DNA of 5,997 nucleotides. It comes from Candidatus Heimdallarchaeota archaeon. GTDB lineage: Archaea > Asgardarchaeota > Heimdallarchaeia > JABLTI01. The notes beneath the pieces are model-generated. The model made no database searches, had not been told where the DNA came from, and saw only the letters and a program-made list of their open reading frames with translations. Of this stretch, positions 1-5,769 are shown piece after piece. The stretch covers positions 1 through 5,997 of the forward strand of contig JAUVZH010000186.1 of NCBI GenBank assembly GCA_030602675.1, in the 5' to 3' direction. Both the position numbers and the translations under genes were made by a program. Within the stretch, counting starts at the first letter, position 1. Every line of letters starts with the position of its first letter.

Positions 1-163
1 GGAAGAAGATCATTACATTGAGTGGATTGAAGTTATCAAAGATGGTAAAGCCTACCGAAAATTCTTGAAACCTGGCGATGATCCAAAAGCTTATTTCAAA
101 ATGAAATCCGAAGGCGTTATTGCTCGAGAGTATTGCAATAAACATGGCCTATGGAAAAGCTAA
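1..163 (+). CDS. sor: Superoxide reductase (neelaredoxin/desulfoferrodoxin family), C-terminal part only
   Basis: The reading frame is open from the left edge (first whole codon at base 2) to a TAA at 161-163 and gives 53 residues. It matches the C-terminal half of the superoxide reductase iron domain. It begins EEDHYIEWIE, goes on through a YRKFLKPGD segment and ends AREYCNKHGLWKS. Family members bind the catalytic non-haem iron with four His and one Cys. The Cys (residue 45, bases 134-136) and His (residue 48, bases 143-145) of the CNxHG motif are present, and the His at residue 4 (bases 11-13) fits the third visible ligand. The enzyme reduces superoxide to hydrogen peroxide in the cytoplasm without releasing oxygen. 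The N-terminus is outside the window, so it cannot be told whether a desulforedoxin-like N-terminal domain exists. The rubrerythrin gene follows 16 bases downstream on the same strand, which suggests an operon. Confidence 0.93.
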   Translation, partial: EEDHYIEWIEVIKDGKAYRKFLKPGDDPKAYFKMKSEGVIAREYCNKHGLWKS

Positions 164-179
164 TCGAGTGGATGTATAA

Positions 180-755
180 ATGAGTAAATCAATCAAAGGA
201 ACAGAAACTGAGAAGAATCTTCTCAAATCATTTGCTGGAGAATCTCAAGCTAGAGGCAGATATACAATGTATGCAAAAGTAGCTAATAAAGAAGGCTACA
301 AGCAAATTGCAGAAATCTTTGAAGAAACTGCTTACAATGAATATCAACATGCTAAACAATTCTTTAGTTTCCTTGAAGGTGGAGTGGTAGAATTTACAGC
401 TGCCTATCCAACAGATATTGGAACAACTGCAGAAAACTTGAAATTCGCAGCAATGGGCGAAAATGAAGAACATACAAAACTTTATCCAGGATTTGCAAAA
501 GTAGCTGAAGACGAAGGGTTCTCAGATGTTGCTTTGAAATTCAAAAATATTGCAAAAGTAGAAGTTGCACACGAGAAAAGATATCTTGCTTTGCTTGAAC
601 ATGTAAAAGCAGAAACTGTTTTCAAGAAATCCGAAAAAGTTACCTGGAAATGTCGTGTATGTGGTTTCCATCACGAAGGTGATACTCCACCCAAGATTTG
701 TCCAGTTTGTGGACATTCTCATGAGCATTACGAACTACTTTGTGAAGAATATTAA
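180..755 (+). CDS. rbr: Rubrerythrin (non-haem diiron peroxidase)
   Basis: The protein has 191 residues, the normal length for classical rubrerythrin. Residues 1-145 form the ferritin-like four-helix domain with the expected diiron ligands: E21, E54 and H57 (ExxH), E94 and E97, E128 and H131 (ExxH). Residues 156-188 form the C-terminal rubredoxin-like domain, with C158xxC161 and C174xxC177 separated by 12 residues, the short spacing typical of rubrerythrins. The family reduces hydrogen peroxide to water, taking electrons from rubredoxin or a similar carrier. The gene lies 16 bases after the superoxide reductase gene, so the product of the first enzyme is the likely substrate of the second. 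The ATG at 180 is the only sensible start because it leaves the full helix 1 intact; the leader before it has only a weak GTGG-like ribosome site. A hairpin with a T tract follows. Confidence 0.97.
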   Translation: MSKSIKGTETEKNLLKSFAGESQARGRYTMYAKVANKEGYKQIAEIFEETAYNEYQHAKQFFSFLEGGVVEFTAAYPTDIGTTAENLKFAAMGENEEHTKLYPGFAKVAEDEGFSDVALKFKNIAKVEVAHEKRYLALLEHVKAETVFKKSEKVTWKCRVCGFHHEGDTPPKICPVCGHSHEHYELLCEEY

Positions 756-778
756 ACCAATTGAATTTGGAAATAGTT

Positions 779-816
779 AGCAGTAATACTTTTACTGCTT
801 TACTACTCTTTTTTTT
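779..816 (+). terminator. Hairpin plus T-tract terminator after rubrerythrin
   Basis: AGCAGTAA (779-786) pairs perfectly with TTACTGCT (792-799) across a 5-base loop, giving an 8-bp stem. A run of eight T follows at 809-816. It lies 23 bases after the rubrerythrin stop and is the only clear stem-loop before the next gene. In archaea the T tract alone may suffice for termination; the stem could stabilise the transcript end. Confidence 0.65.
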
Positions 817-839
817 CAAAACTTAATCTTGTGAAAAGG

Positions 840-848
840 AATATATAT
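840..848 (+). promoter_or_regulatory. TATA-like promoter box for the zinc-ribbon gene
   Basis: A purine-rich GAAAAGG stretch (possible BRE, about 832-839) leads into AATATATAT. The box ends 44 bases before the ATG at 893. If transcription starts about 25 bases downstream, as in archaeal promoters, the 5' leader would be about 20 bases. Together with the terminator just upstream, this makes the next gene a separate unit. The call is by eye and depends on an archaeal origin. Confidence 0.45.
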
Positions 849-892
849 CGTGAAGTCTTAATAACTACTCATCACTTCTTTATGGGAATATA

Positions 893-1282
893 ATGGATAA
901 TAAAAAAATTAGATGCCCTAACTGTGGGAAAAAAATTGATAGCTGGTTTGTTTATTGCGAATATTGTGGAAACGCACTTCAACCTAAATCAATAAAGAAG
1001 CAAACGCCAAGTTCCACCATAAAATCAAATGTTGAAATTAGGAAGATACCCGCAACCGAAACAACAGAAGCAAAACAAGTCATTGTAGTTCCTGCTCAAA
1101 AAGCTGAAAAATATAAGTGGTATGCACCACCTAAAAGGAAGAGACCTGGATATCACCCACTTGAGTGGTTCTTTTGGATAGGTTGGGGAATATACGTAAC
1201 ATTTCGTTTTCTTTTCATTGTATTTTTTGATTACATAAAATGGTGTTGTTGGTGGGCACCACAAAAACGTAGGAATGATTAA
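893..1282 (+). CDS. Small zinc-ribbon protein with aromatic-rich C-terminal membrane segment, function unknown
   Basis: The protein has 129 residues in three parts. Residues 6-28 are a zinc ribbon with C8xxC11 (CPNCGKKI) and C22xxC25 (CEYCGNAL), like the short ribbons at the start of many archaeal and bacterial membrane or regulatory proteins. Residues 30-87 are a polar linker rich in Lys, Thr and Pro, probably disordered, ending in a basic patch (KRKRP at 81-85). Residues 89-121 are hydrophobic and crowded with Trp, Phe and Tyr, with a WCCWW cluster at 117-121 and a basic end (QKRRND). This is most likely a single membrane-spanning or membrane-bound segment. No catalytic motif is visible and no function is assigned. 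The ATG at 893 is used because the upstream ATG at 882 reaches a stop after two more codons. A weak GGGA sits about 6 bases ahead. The stop is a tandem TAATAA. Confidence 0.82.
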   Translation: MDNKKIRCPNCGKKIDSWFVYCEYCGNALQPKSIKKQTPSSTIKSNVEIRKIPATETTEAKQVIVVPAQKAEKYKWYAPPKRKRPGYHPLEWFFWIGWGIYVTFRFLFIVFFDYIKWCCWWAPQKRRND

Positions 1283-1283
1283 T

Positions 1284-1313
1284 AAAAAAAAATGATCTTT
1301 GAAGATCATTTTT
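1284..1313. terminator. Bidirectional terminator between convergent genes
   Basis: Bases 1288-1299 pair perfectly with 1302-1313, a 12-bp inverted repeat around a 2-base centre (in practice a 9-10 bp stem with a small loop). A nine-A run (1284-1292) is on the left and a five-T run (1309-1313) on the right, so each strand reads a hairpin ending in U residues. It starts one base after the zinc-ribbon stop codon and ends 12 bases before the end of the oppositely oriented permease gene, so it can end transcription from both sides. Confidence 0.8.
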
Positions 1314-1325
1314 CAAGATATTTTG

Positions 1326-2576
1326 TTAAGTAAATAGCACTTTTTCTCTTTCGATTGCTTTTCTTGCTAGAAATAGCATTGTAGTTAACAGTCCAACGAT
1401 CAGAACTAGGTATATTCCATCTACCCAAGTAAATGATAGATCTACTATAGATAGAAACAAATGATAAATCCAATAGAATGGGTTGATGACTGCATAAGGT
1501 GCTGTAGTTGCTGGATCAAATGCTACTGTAAAGTAGAAGAGCAAACCAAAACCCATAACAACTGTCATACCTACTCTTTCTGCAATAGTTTTTGAAAACA
1601 TTGTATCTACAGTCATCAAAGCTAACATTGTGATAACTAGAGCTATTACTAATCCGATCAGCAAGACTACACCTTTGATTGAAAGCAAATCATCAATGGA
1701 CAAAGCAAGTATGCCCTCTACTCCCATGCTATCACCAGAATCTCCAATGACACTTAAACTTAGAAGACCTGCAAATACAGATCCTGCGAAATAAGCAACA
1801 ATGCTTAACAATGAGGCTATTAAACCAACAACAAGTTTAGAGAAAACCAAATGGGCTCTATTTTTGGTAATAGAAAGCATGGTTTCAAAAGTACCATCTT
1901 CCTTTTCTTTGCCAAAACCAATGGTTCTTCCCATATTACCTACCAATGTGATTAGAATGAACATTGCATAAGCAAAAGGTGCAGCTAATTGCAATGTAGC
2001 TTGCGACCAACCAGACTCAGGTTCTCCAACCGGAGGTGAGTAAAATATTTCTTCAATTTGAGGGATATTATCTTGAGTGATATTATTCAAATATAAGAAT
2101 GCACTAAATGCTGTTTCATGAATTTTGTTTATAACTTGATCAAAATAGACTCCTTGGATGGAAATATCACTAGAAGATTTGTGGAACTCCAAACTTGATT
2201 TTCCATCAAATGTTGCTTCCGAAAAGTTTGCAGGAATATATATTCCATTTGATGCATTCAATGCTTCTTCTCTAGTATCGACTATTCTTATTTCGATATT
2301 TGAAACATTTTCGACAAAAAGCTGGATATTCGCAATTGAAGCATCTCCAAGATTAATATTAATTATTGTGCTATTGTATAGTTCATCTGAACCAATATCA
2401 TCAGAACAAATTGTAATAGTAGCTTGTTGAGCTCCGATAAAGATTGTTGGCAAAAATATGATTAGAAACATCATGATAAAAGGAATACCTACTGTTACAA
2501 GAATTGTTTTCCAAGTAAAAACTAATTTCAAATCCTTCTTGAGAATAGCAGTAAATTGATCTCTTTTCCTAACCAT
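1326..2576 (-). CDS. ABC-2 type exporter permease with large extracytoplasmic domain
   Basis: This is the membrane subunit of the ABC exporter whose ATPase lies directly upstream. With the start chosen here it has 416 residues. TM1 covers about residues 25-48, and an extracytoplasmic region of about 150 residues follows (about 49-196). At least five further membrane segments lie near residues 198-214, 247-275, 301-323, 335-353 and 385-403. The layout, one N-terminal helix, a large outer domain and a C-terminal bundle, is that of the ABC2_membrane_3/NatB-like group. A cytoplasmic KEKEDGTFETM motif just after TM2 (about 223-233) is the conserved loop that usually contacts the ATPase. The ATG at 2576 is one base after the ATPase stop and has GGAGG eight bases ahead; a GTG at 2597 would add seven residues and overlap the ATPase gene, but has no comparable ribosome site. 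The substrate cannot be inferred. Confidence 0.9.
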   Translation of the reverse strand: MVRKRDQFTAILKKDLKLVFTWKTILVTVGIPFIMMFLIIFLPTIFIGAQQATITICSDDIGSDELYNSTIININLGDASIANIQLFVENVSNIEIRIVDTREEALNASNGIYIPANFSEATFDGKSSLEFHKSSSDISIQGVYFDQVINKIHETAFSAFLYLNNITQDNIPQIEEIFYSPPVGEPESGWSQATLQLAAPFAYAMFILITLVGNMGRTIGFGKEKEDGTFETMLSITKNRAHLVFSKLVVGLIASLLSIVAYFAGSVFAGLLSLSVIGDSGDSMGVEGILALSIDDLLSIKGVVLLIGLVIALVITMLALMTVDTMFSKTIAERVGMTVVMGFGLLFYFTVAFDPATTAPYAVINPFYWIYHLFLSIVDLSFTWVDGIYLVLIVGLLTTMLFLARKAIEREKVLFT

Positions 2577-2577
2577 T

Positions 2578-3411
2578 TTAATTTCCTCCGTTTTCACTTA
2601 CGTCGCTTTCAGTTTTATCTGAAAAACTTTCCATTTTCGTAAATGTCTCTCCCAGAGGTTTTGGAAAATCACGACCATTTTCAAAAGCTCTAATAATAGC
2701 AGCTTCAAAATCACCATCTGAAGCATATTTTTCTATAACTTCTTTTTTAGTTCCTTCGAAAACTAGCTCTCCTTCTTTCAAAATACCTGTATGAGTAGCT
2801 AAATCTTCAAGGTCAGAAGTTATGTGTGAAGACATTAAAACAGTTTTGCCATCCAATTTAACAAGTGCATGTATTATATCTCTCACTTTTTTTGCTCGAG
2901 CAATATCCAAACCAGTGGTTGGTTCATCTAGGATAATCAATTCACCACTTGATATAATTGTTCTAACTAAATTGATTACTCTCTTCTCTCCTCCAGATAA
3001 TTTACCAAAATTCTGATCTAATTTATCGAGCATATCTAAATCTAAAAGAAGCTTCATCATTTTCTGACTAGCTTCTTCCTTATCAACACCTACAATAGAA
3101 GTGAAAAGTAAGATATTATCTCGAGTTTTAATATCCTTGTAACCTGCACTTAGTTGTGAAAGAATTCCAATTTCAGCTCTGATTTCATCAGGATTTTTCT
3201 TGACATCAACTCCTAACACATAAACTTCTCCAGAAGTTGGTTTCAAAATTCCTGTCAAGATCCTAATGGTAGTTGTCTTTCCAGCACCATTTGGTCCTAA
3301 AAGAGCATAAATGCAACCTTTTGGAACATGTAATGATATCCCTTTTAGAATCTCCTTTTTTCCAAAACTTTTACGTAGTTCTTTCGTTTCTATTATAAAT
3401 TCATCATCCAT
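2578..3411 (-). CDS. ABC transporter ATP-binding subunit (ABC-2 exporter class)
   Basis: The protein has 277 residues and a complete nucleotide-binding domain. It shows Walker A GPNGAGKT (39-46), Q-loop Q86, the ABC signature LSGGE (138-142), Walker B LIILDEP (158-164) with catalytic E163, the D-loop GLD (167-169) and the H-loop H196 in SSH. All residues needed for ATP hydrolysis are present. The family pairs with ABC-2 permeases to export drugs, lipids, sodium or peptides; the match here is to the CcmA/NatA-like group, with no finer assignment possible. Residues 222-277 form a charged tail beyond the core, rich in Glu, Lys and Ser. The gene is first in a two-gene unit and its stop is followed after one base by the permease ATG. 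The ATG at 3411 gives a normal N-terminus ahead of the first beta strand; only a weak GGT-like ribosome site precedes it. Confidence 0.95.
   Translation of the reverse strand: MDDEFIIETKELRKSFGKKEILKGISLHVPKGCIYALLGPNGAGKTTTIRILTGILKPTSGEVYVLGVDVKKNPDEIRAEIGILSQLSAGYKDIKTRDNILLFTSIVGVDKEEASQKMMKLLLDLDMLDKLDQNFGKLSGGEKRVINLVRTIISSGELIILDEPTTGLDIARAKKVRDIIHALVKLDGKTVLMSSHITSDLEDLATHTGILKEGELVFEGTKKEVIEKYASDGDFEAAIIRAFENGRDFPKPLGETFTKMESFSDKTESDVSENGGN
2585..2589 (-). promoter_or_regulatory. Shine-Dalgarno site that fixes the permease start
   Basis: On the minus strand GGAGG is followed by eight bases and then the ATG at 2576-2574. The site lies inside the last codons of the ATPase gene, whose TAA is one base before that ATG. 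This supports translational coupling and the shorter permease N-terminus. Confidence 0.8.
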
Positions 3412-3480
3412 GTTTTACCAACACTCAATAGAAATTGTCAATCTTGGAAATTAATTAAGATGGATTGATTATTTCGACAT

Positions 3481-3508
3481 TTTAAATTGGAATTAATAAC
3501 TATAAAAA
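3481..3508 (-). promoter_or_regulatory. Candidate TATA region for the ABC exporter operon
   Basis: The 154-base gap between the ATPase start and the amidotransferase end holds two AT boxes readable on the minus strand: TTTTTATA (3508-3501) and AATTTAAA (3488-3481). They lie about 90 and 70 bases before the ATPase ATG, which would give a leader of roughly 45-65 bases. Neither has a convincing BRE, so the choice between them is open. Confidence 0.3.
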
Positions 3509-3550
3509 CTGATTCTTAAATCTAGAAAAGAAGGTAAGCAGTTTAACCAA

Positions 3551-3562
3551 CTAAAATAAAAT
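3551..3562 (-). terminator. T-rich terminator candidate after the amidotransferase gene
   Basis: Directly after the TGA at 3568-3566 the minus strand reads GGG then ATTTTATTTTAG. There is no stem, but oligo-T tracts right after a stop are the usual archaeal termination signal. If it does not work, the kinase-amidotransferase transcript could run into the ABC exporter operon on the same strand. Confidence 0.35.
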
Positions 3563-3565
3563 CCC

Positions 3566-4624
3566 TCATTTGCTATAGAACTTATATCTAGGTGTTTCTT
3601 TGATTCCTCCTTCCCAAACATACTCCAGTTTTCTAACTACTCTATTTTCTTTCTCCAATTCTAGCAAGTAATTGTAAATTAATGGACTGAATGTGTATCC
3701 ATTAATTGAGGAAAGTTGTTCAAATTCACCAGGTGATAATCCTATATCCCTACAATTATTTTGAATGAAAATCCAAATACTTGCTATGTCATTATGATTG
3801 TCCTTCAGTGCATTGAGAATTGCTTCTTCGAATTCTATTTCATTTGGAGTAAATTCTGGCGGTTCATGATGATTTAGTAAACGTTCTATTGATACATCTC
3901 CTTTTGATAAGGTAATCAACACATTGTGGGGTGGTTGGCATTTGCATGGCAAAATGTTTTCCATTCCAGAGAGACCTATTTCAAAAGAGCTAAAGAACGT
4001 TGACTCTTCGGAATAACCAAGATACATAGGTTGCATCCAATTTGCAAGGAATATTTGTTCAGGGTATTTTGGATGGAGAACCACAAAAGCAAAATGCCCT
4101 TGGAAGTCTTTACATGAATTTCTAATGGCAACCTGAATGTCATTAGTCTTTTTTAGTTCTTCCTCTAGTAAATAACTGAAAATCTCACTATCACAGTAAT
4201 CAATAACTTCTCGATTCAGATTTTTATCAAAGAATTTAGATTTAGATCTAAATTTGTAACCCTTTTCCTCTAAATCATTAACAAATTGTTTGTAGTTTGT
4301 AAGTGTTCCATTATGCATTGTCACAAAGAATTCATTACTGTTCCAAAATGGATGAGCTTTTGCTTGAGTATTTGTTTCAGCATGTGTAACATTCTTTATT
4401 GCATATCTTGTATGACCAATACCTATAGTAGGTTCTTTTTTTAATTGATGTAGTTCTCTGAACCTTTTTGCTGGACCAATATATTTCTCCATATAAACGT
4501 CATGGTTTTCAATGAAGGCTAAACCTGTTGCTTGTGCACCAATAATAGATTCTTGAATTTCCAATGAATCAAGTAATAATGGAATGCAATTTTCTTTTCC
4601 AATATACCCAGTCAAATGACACAT
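3566..4624 (-). CDS. Stand-alone class II glutamine amidotransferase with unassigned C-terminal extension
   Basis: The protein has 352 residues. It starts Met-Cys-His, so removal of Met exposes the N-terminal nucleophile Cys, the hallmark of class II (Ntn) glutamine amidotransferases. Other GlmS/PurF-type motifs follow: GIGHTRYA (68-75, with R73 for substrate binding), HAETNTQAKAHPF (81-93), the HNGTLTN oxyanion loop (104-110, N105 and G106) and DSE (145-147), where GlmS has its glutamine-binding Asp. The domain should release ammonia from glutamine. There is no sugar isomerase (SIS) or phosphoribosyltransferase domain to use it, so the acceptor is unknown. Residues about 262-352 look like several helices followed by a short strand pair and could be a winged-helix-like domain; this is inference. 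The ATG at 4624 is fixed by the need for Cys at position 2. The sugar kinase lies 32 bases upstream on the same strand, so co-transcription is likely. Confidence 0.88.
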   Translation of the reverse strand: MCHLTGYIGKENCIPLLLDSLEIQESIIGAQATGLAFIENHDVYMEKYIGPAKRFRELHQLKKEPTIGIGHTRYAIKNVTHAETNTQAKAHPFWNSNEFFVTMHNGTLTNYKQFVNDLEEKGYKFRSKSKFFDKNLNREVIDYCDSEIFSYLLEEELKKTNDIQVAIRNSCKDFQGHFAFVVLHPKYPEQIFLANWMQPMYLGYSEESTFFSSFEIGLSGMENILPCKCQPPHNVLITLSKGDVSIERLLNHHEPPEFTPNEIEFEEAILNALKDNHNDIASIWIFIQNNCRDIGLSPGEFEQLSSINGYTFSPLIYNYLLELEKENRVVRKLEYVWEGGIKETPRYKFYSK

Positions 4625-4656
4625 TAGTTTTACATCCGAAATTTATCATGAAAGAT

Positions 4657-5628
4657 TTACAATGGAATTTTCACTTTTTGTTTTATTAAAAATTGGTTTA
4701 ATTCTTCTCGAGTAGGTAATGAAGTCATTGCTCCTTTCTTTTGTATAATCAAGGCTCCTACAGCACAACCAAGTATGCCAGCTTCTTCTAAACTTTTACC
4801 CTCAAGTAAACCGAATATAAATCCAGCATTAAATCCATCTCCAGCACCTGTAGTATCTATTACAGGAACCTCAAAAGATGGTATTGCTGAAAAGAAACCA
4901 TCTCTTTGTTTTACTAAGCATCCTTTATTTCCTTTTTTCAATGCAATAATATCAATTGGATATTTTTCAAAAACCTCATCTATTGCTTTCTGTTCATCAA
5001 TTTTCTCATCATTAAGTATAAATTGTAGTTCTTCAATTGATGGATAAAAAATATCTGTGCTCAATAATGCCTGATCTAGCATGTTTCTCAGTTCTTTTTC
5101 ATCAGCCCATAAATTTAATCTTATATTGGGATCCAAACAAACTTTACCCTTAGTCTTACGACATTCCTCTATTGCCTTGAATATTGCACTCCTACAGGGT
5201 TCATCTGTTAATGAGACGGTACCAAAGTTAAGGAATTTTGCTTTTTTTACTGCAGCGATATTAACTTCTTTTGGTTCAAGTTTCATATCAGCAGCATTCT
5301 TCCTGTAAAACAGAAAATCTCTTTCACTGGCTTGATCAAGAGAAACAAATGCTAATGCGGTCTTTTCATTGGATTTCGCTTTTACCATAAATTCAACATT
5401 AACCCCTTCTTCTTTCAAGATATTGAGCAGATAATCCCCAAAAGAATCATTTGCTACTTTACCAATAAATCCTGTATTAATACCCAACCTTGCTAAACCT
5501 ACAATGAAATTTGCTGGTGCACCACCAGGGCATTTTTGAAACGAATTTATTTTGTTTAAAGTGCCAATTTCATCGGAAATGAAGTCAATTAGAACTTCAC
5601 CAATTGATAATACTTCAGGAAAAGACAA
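4657..5628 (-). CDS. PfkB-family sugar kinase, fructokinase-like (ScrK type)
   Basis: The protein has 323 residues, typical for PfkB (ribokinase-family) sugar kinases. It shows the N-terminal GEVLIDF strand (10-16), the first PfkB signature around PGGAPANFIVGLARLG (34-49), FYRKNAADM (107-115), LDPNIRLNLW (165-174) and the second signature DTTGAGDGFNAGF (258-270) with catalytic base D264 and the GAGD anion hole. The PGGAPAN, FYR..ADM, EPCRSA and DPNxRLxLW elements are those of bacterial and plant fructokinases, so ATP-dependent phosphorylation of fructose to fructose 6-phosphate is the best guess; another ketose or hexose is possible. The start is TTG: upstream in frame there is a TGA only two codons earlier, and the next internal Met is at residue 81, well past the first strand. 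A GTGA sits about six bases before the TTG. The amidotransferase follows 32 bases downstream. Confidence 0.9.
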   Translation of the reverse strand: MSFPEVLSIGEVLIDFISDEIGTLNKINSFQKCPGGAPANFIVGLARLGINTGFIGKVANDSFGDYLLNILKEEGVNVEFMVKAKSNEKTALAFVSLDQASERDFLFYRKNAADMKLEPKEVNIAAVKKAKFLNFGTVSLTDEPCRSAIFKAIEECRKTKGKVCLDPNIRLNLWADEKELRNMLDQALLSTDIFYPSIEELQFILNDEKIDEQKAIDEVFEKYPIDIIALKKGNKGCLVKQRDGFFSAIPSFEVPVIDTTGAGDGFNAGFIFGLLEGKSLEEAGILGCAVGALIIQKKGAMTSLPTREELNQFLIKQKVKIPL

Positions 5629-5725
5629 AGTTATTCACGAGTCAATTAAATTAGTTACTATTTGAAAAGAATTTTCCTTCATTTTGCTATTAGAATTGGT
5701 ACCTAGCAATTTAGAGGAAATCAAA

Positions 5726-5734
5726 TTTAAAAAT
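5726..5734 (+). promoter_or_regulatory. TATA-like box ahead of the right-edge gene
   Basis: TTTAAAAAT lies 35 bases before the ATG at 5770, preceded by purine-rich GAGGAAATCAAA. An archaeal start about 25 bases downstream would give a leader of about 15 bases. The reverse strand of the same tract (ATTTTTAAA) is also TATA-like, so this AT-rich divergent spacer (5629-5769) may drive the kinase gene as well, though 90 bases from its start. Confidence 0.4.
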
Positions 5735-5756
5735 CTTTAAAGTTAACCTTATTAAA

Positions 5757-5760
5757 GGAT
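5757..5760 (+). promoter_or_regulatory. Ribosome binding site for the right-edge gene
   Basis: AAAGGAT places GGAT nine bases before the ATG at 5770. This is a moderate Shine-Dalgarno match and supports that start for a gene that otherwise has only 76 visible codons. Confidence 0.5.
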
Positions 5761-5769
5761 AATTACTTT

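Noticed and set aside
228..728. Minus-strand open frames of 81 and 68 codons inside rubrerythrin
   Set aside because: They lie wholly inside a gene with complete family motifs, encode Phe/Cys/Ser-rich text typical of antisense shadows and have no ribosome site.
1025..1309. Minus-strand open frame of 94 codons opposite the zinc-ribbon gene
   Set aside because: It starts in the terminator hairpin and mirrors a gene with clear CxxC motifs, and its translation shows no family pattern.
2158..3016. Plus-strand open frames opposite the ABC permease and ATPase
   Set aside because: Both are antisense to confidently identified genes; no ribosome site or motif supports them.
4240..4253. 14-bp perfect palindrome ATTTAGATCTAAAT
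   Set aside because: It lies within the amidotransferase coding region and follows from Arg-Ser-Lys-Ser-Lys codons in an AT-rich gene; no second copy was seen.
4775..5308. Plus-strand open frames of 90 and 75 codons opposite the sugar kinase
   Set aside because: Low-complexity Ser/Pro/Phe text, antisense to a gene with both PfkB signatures.
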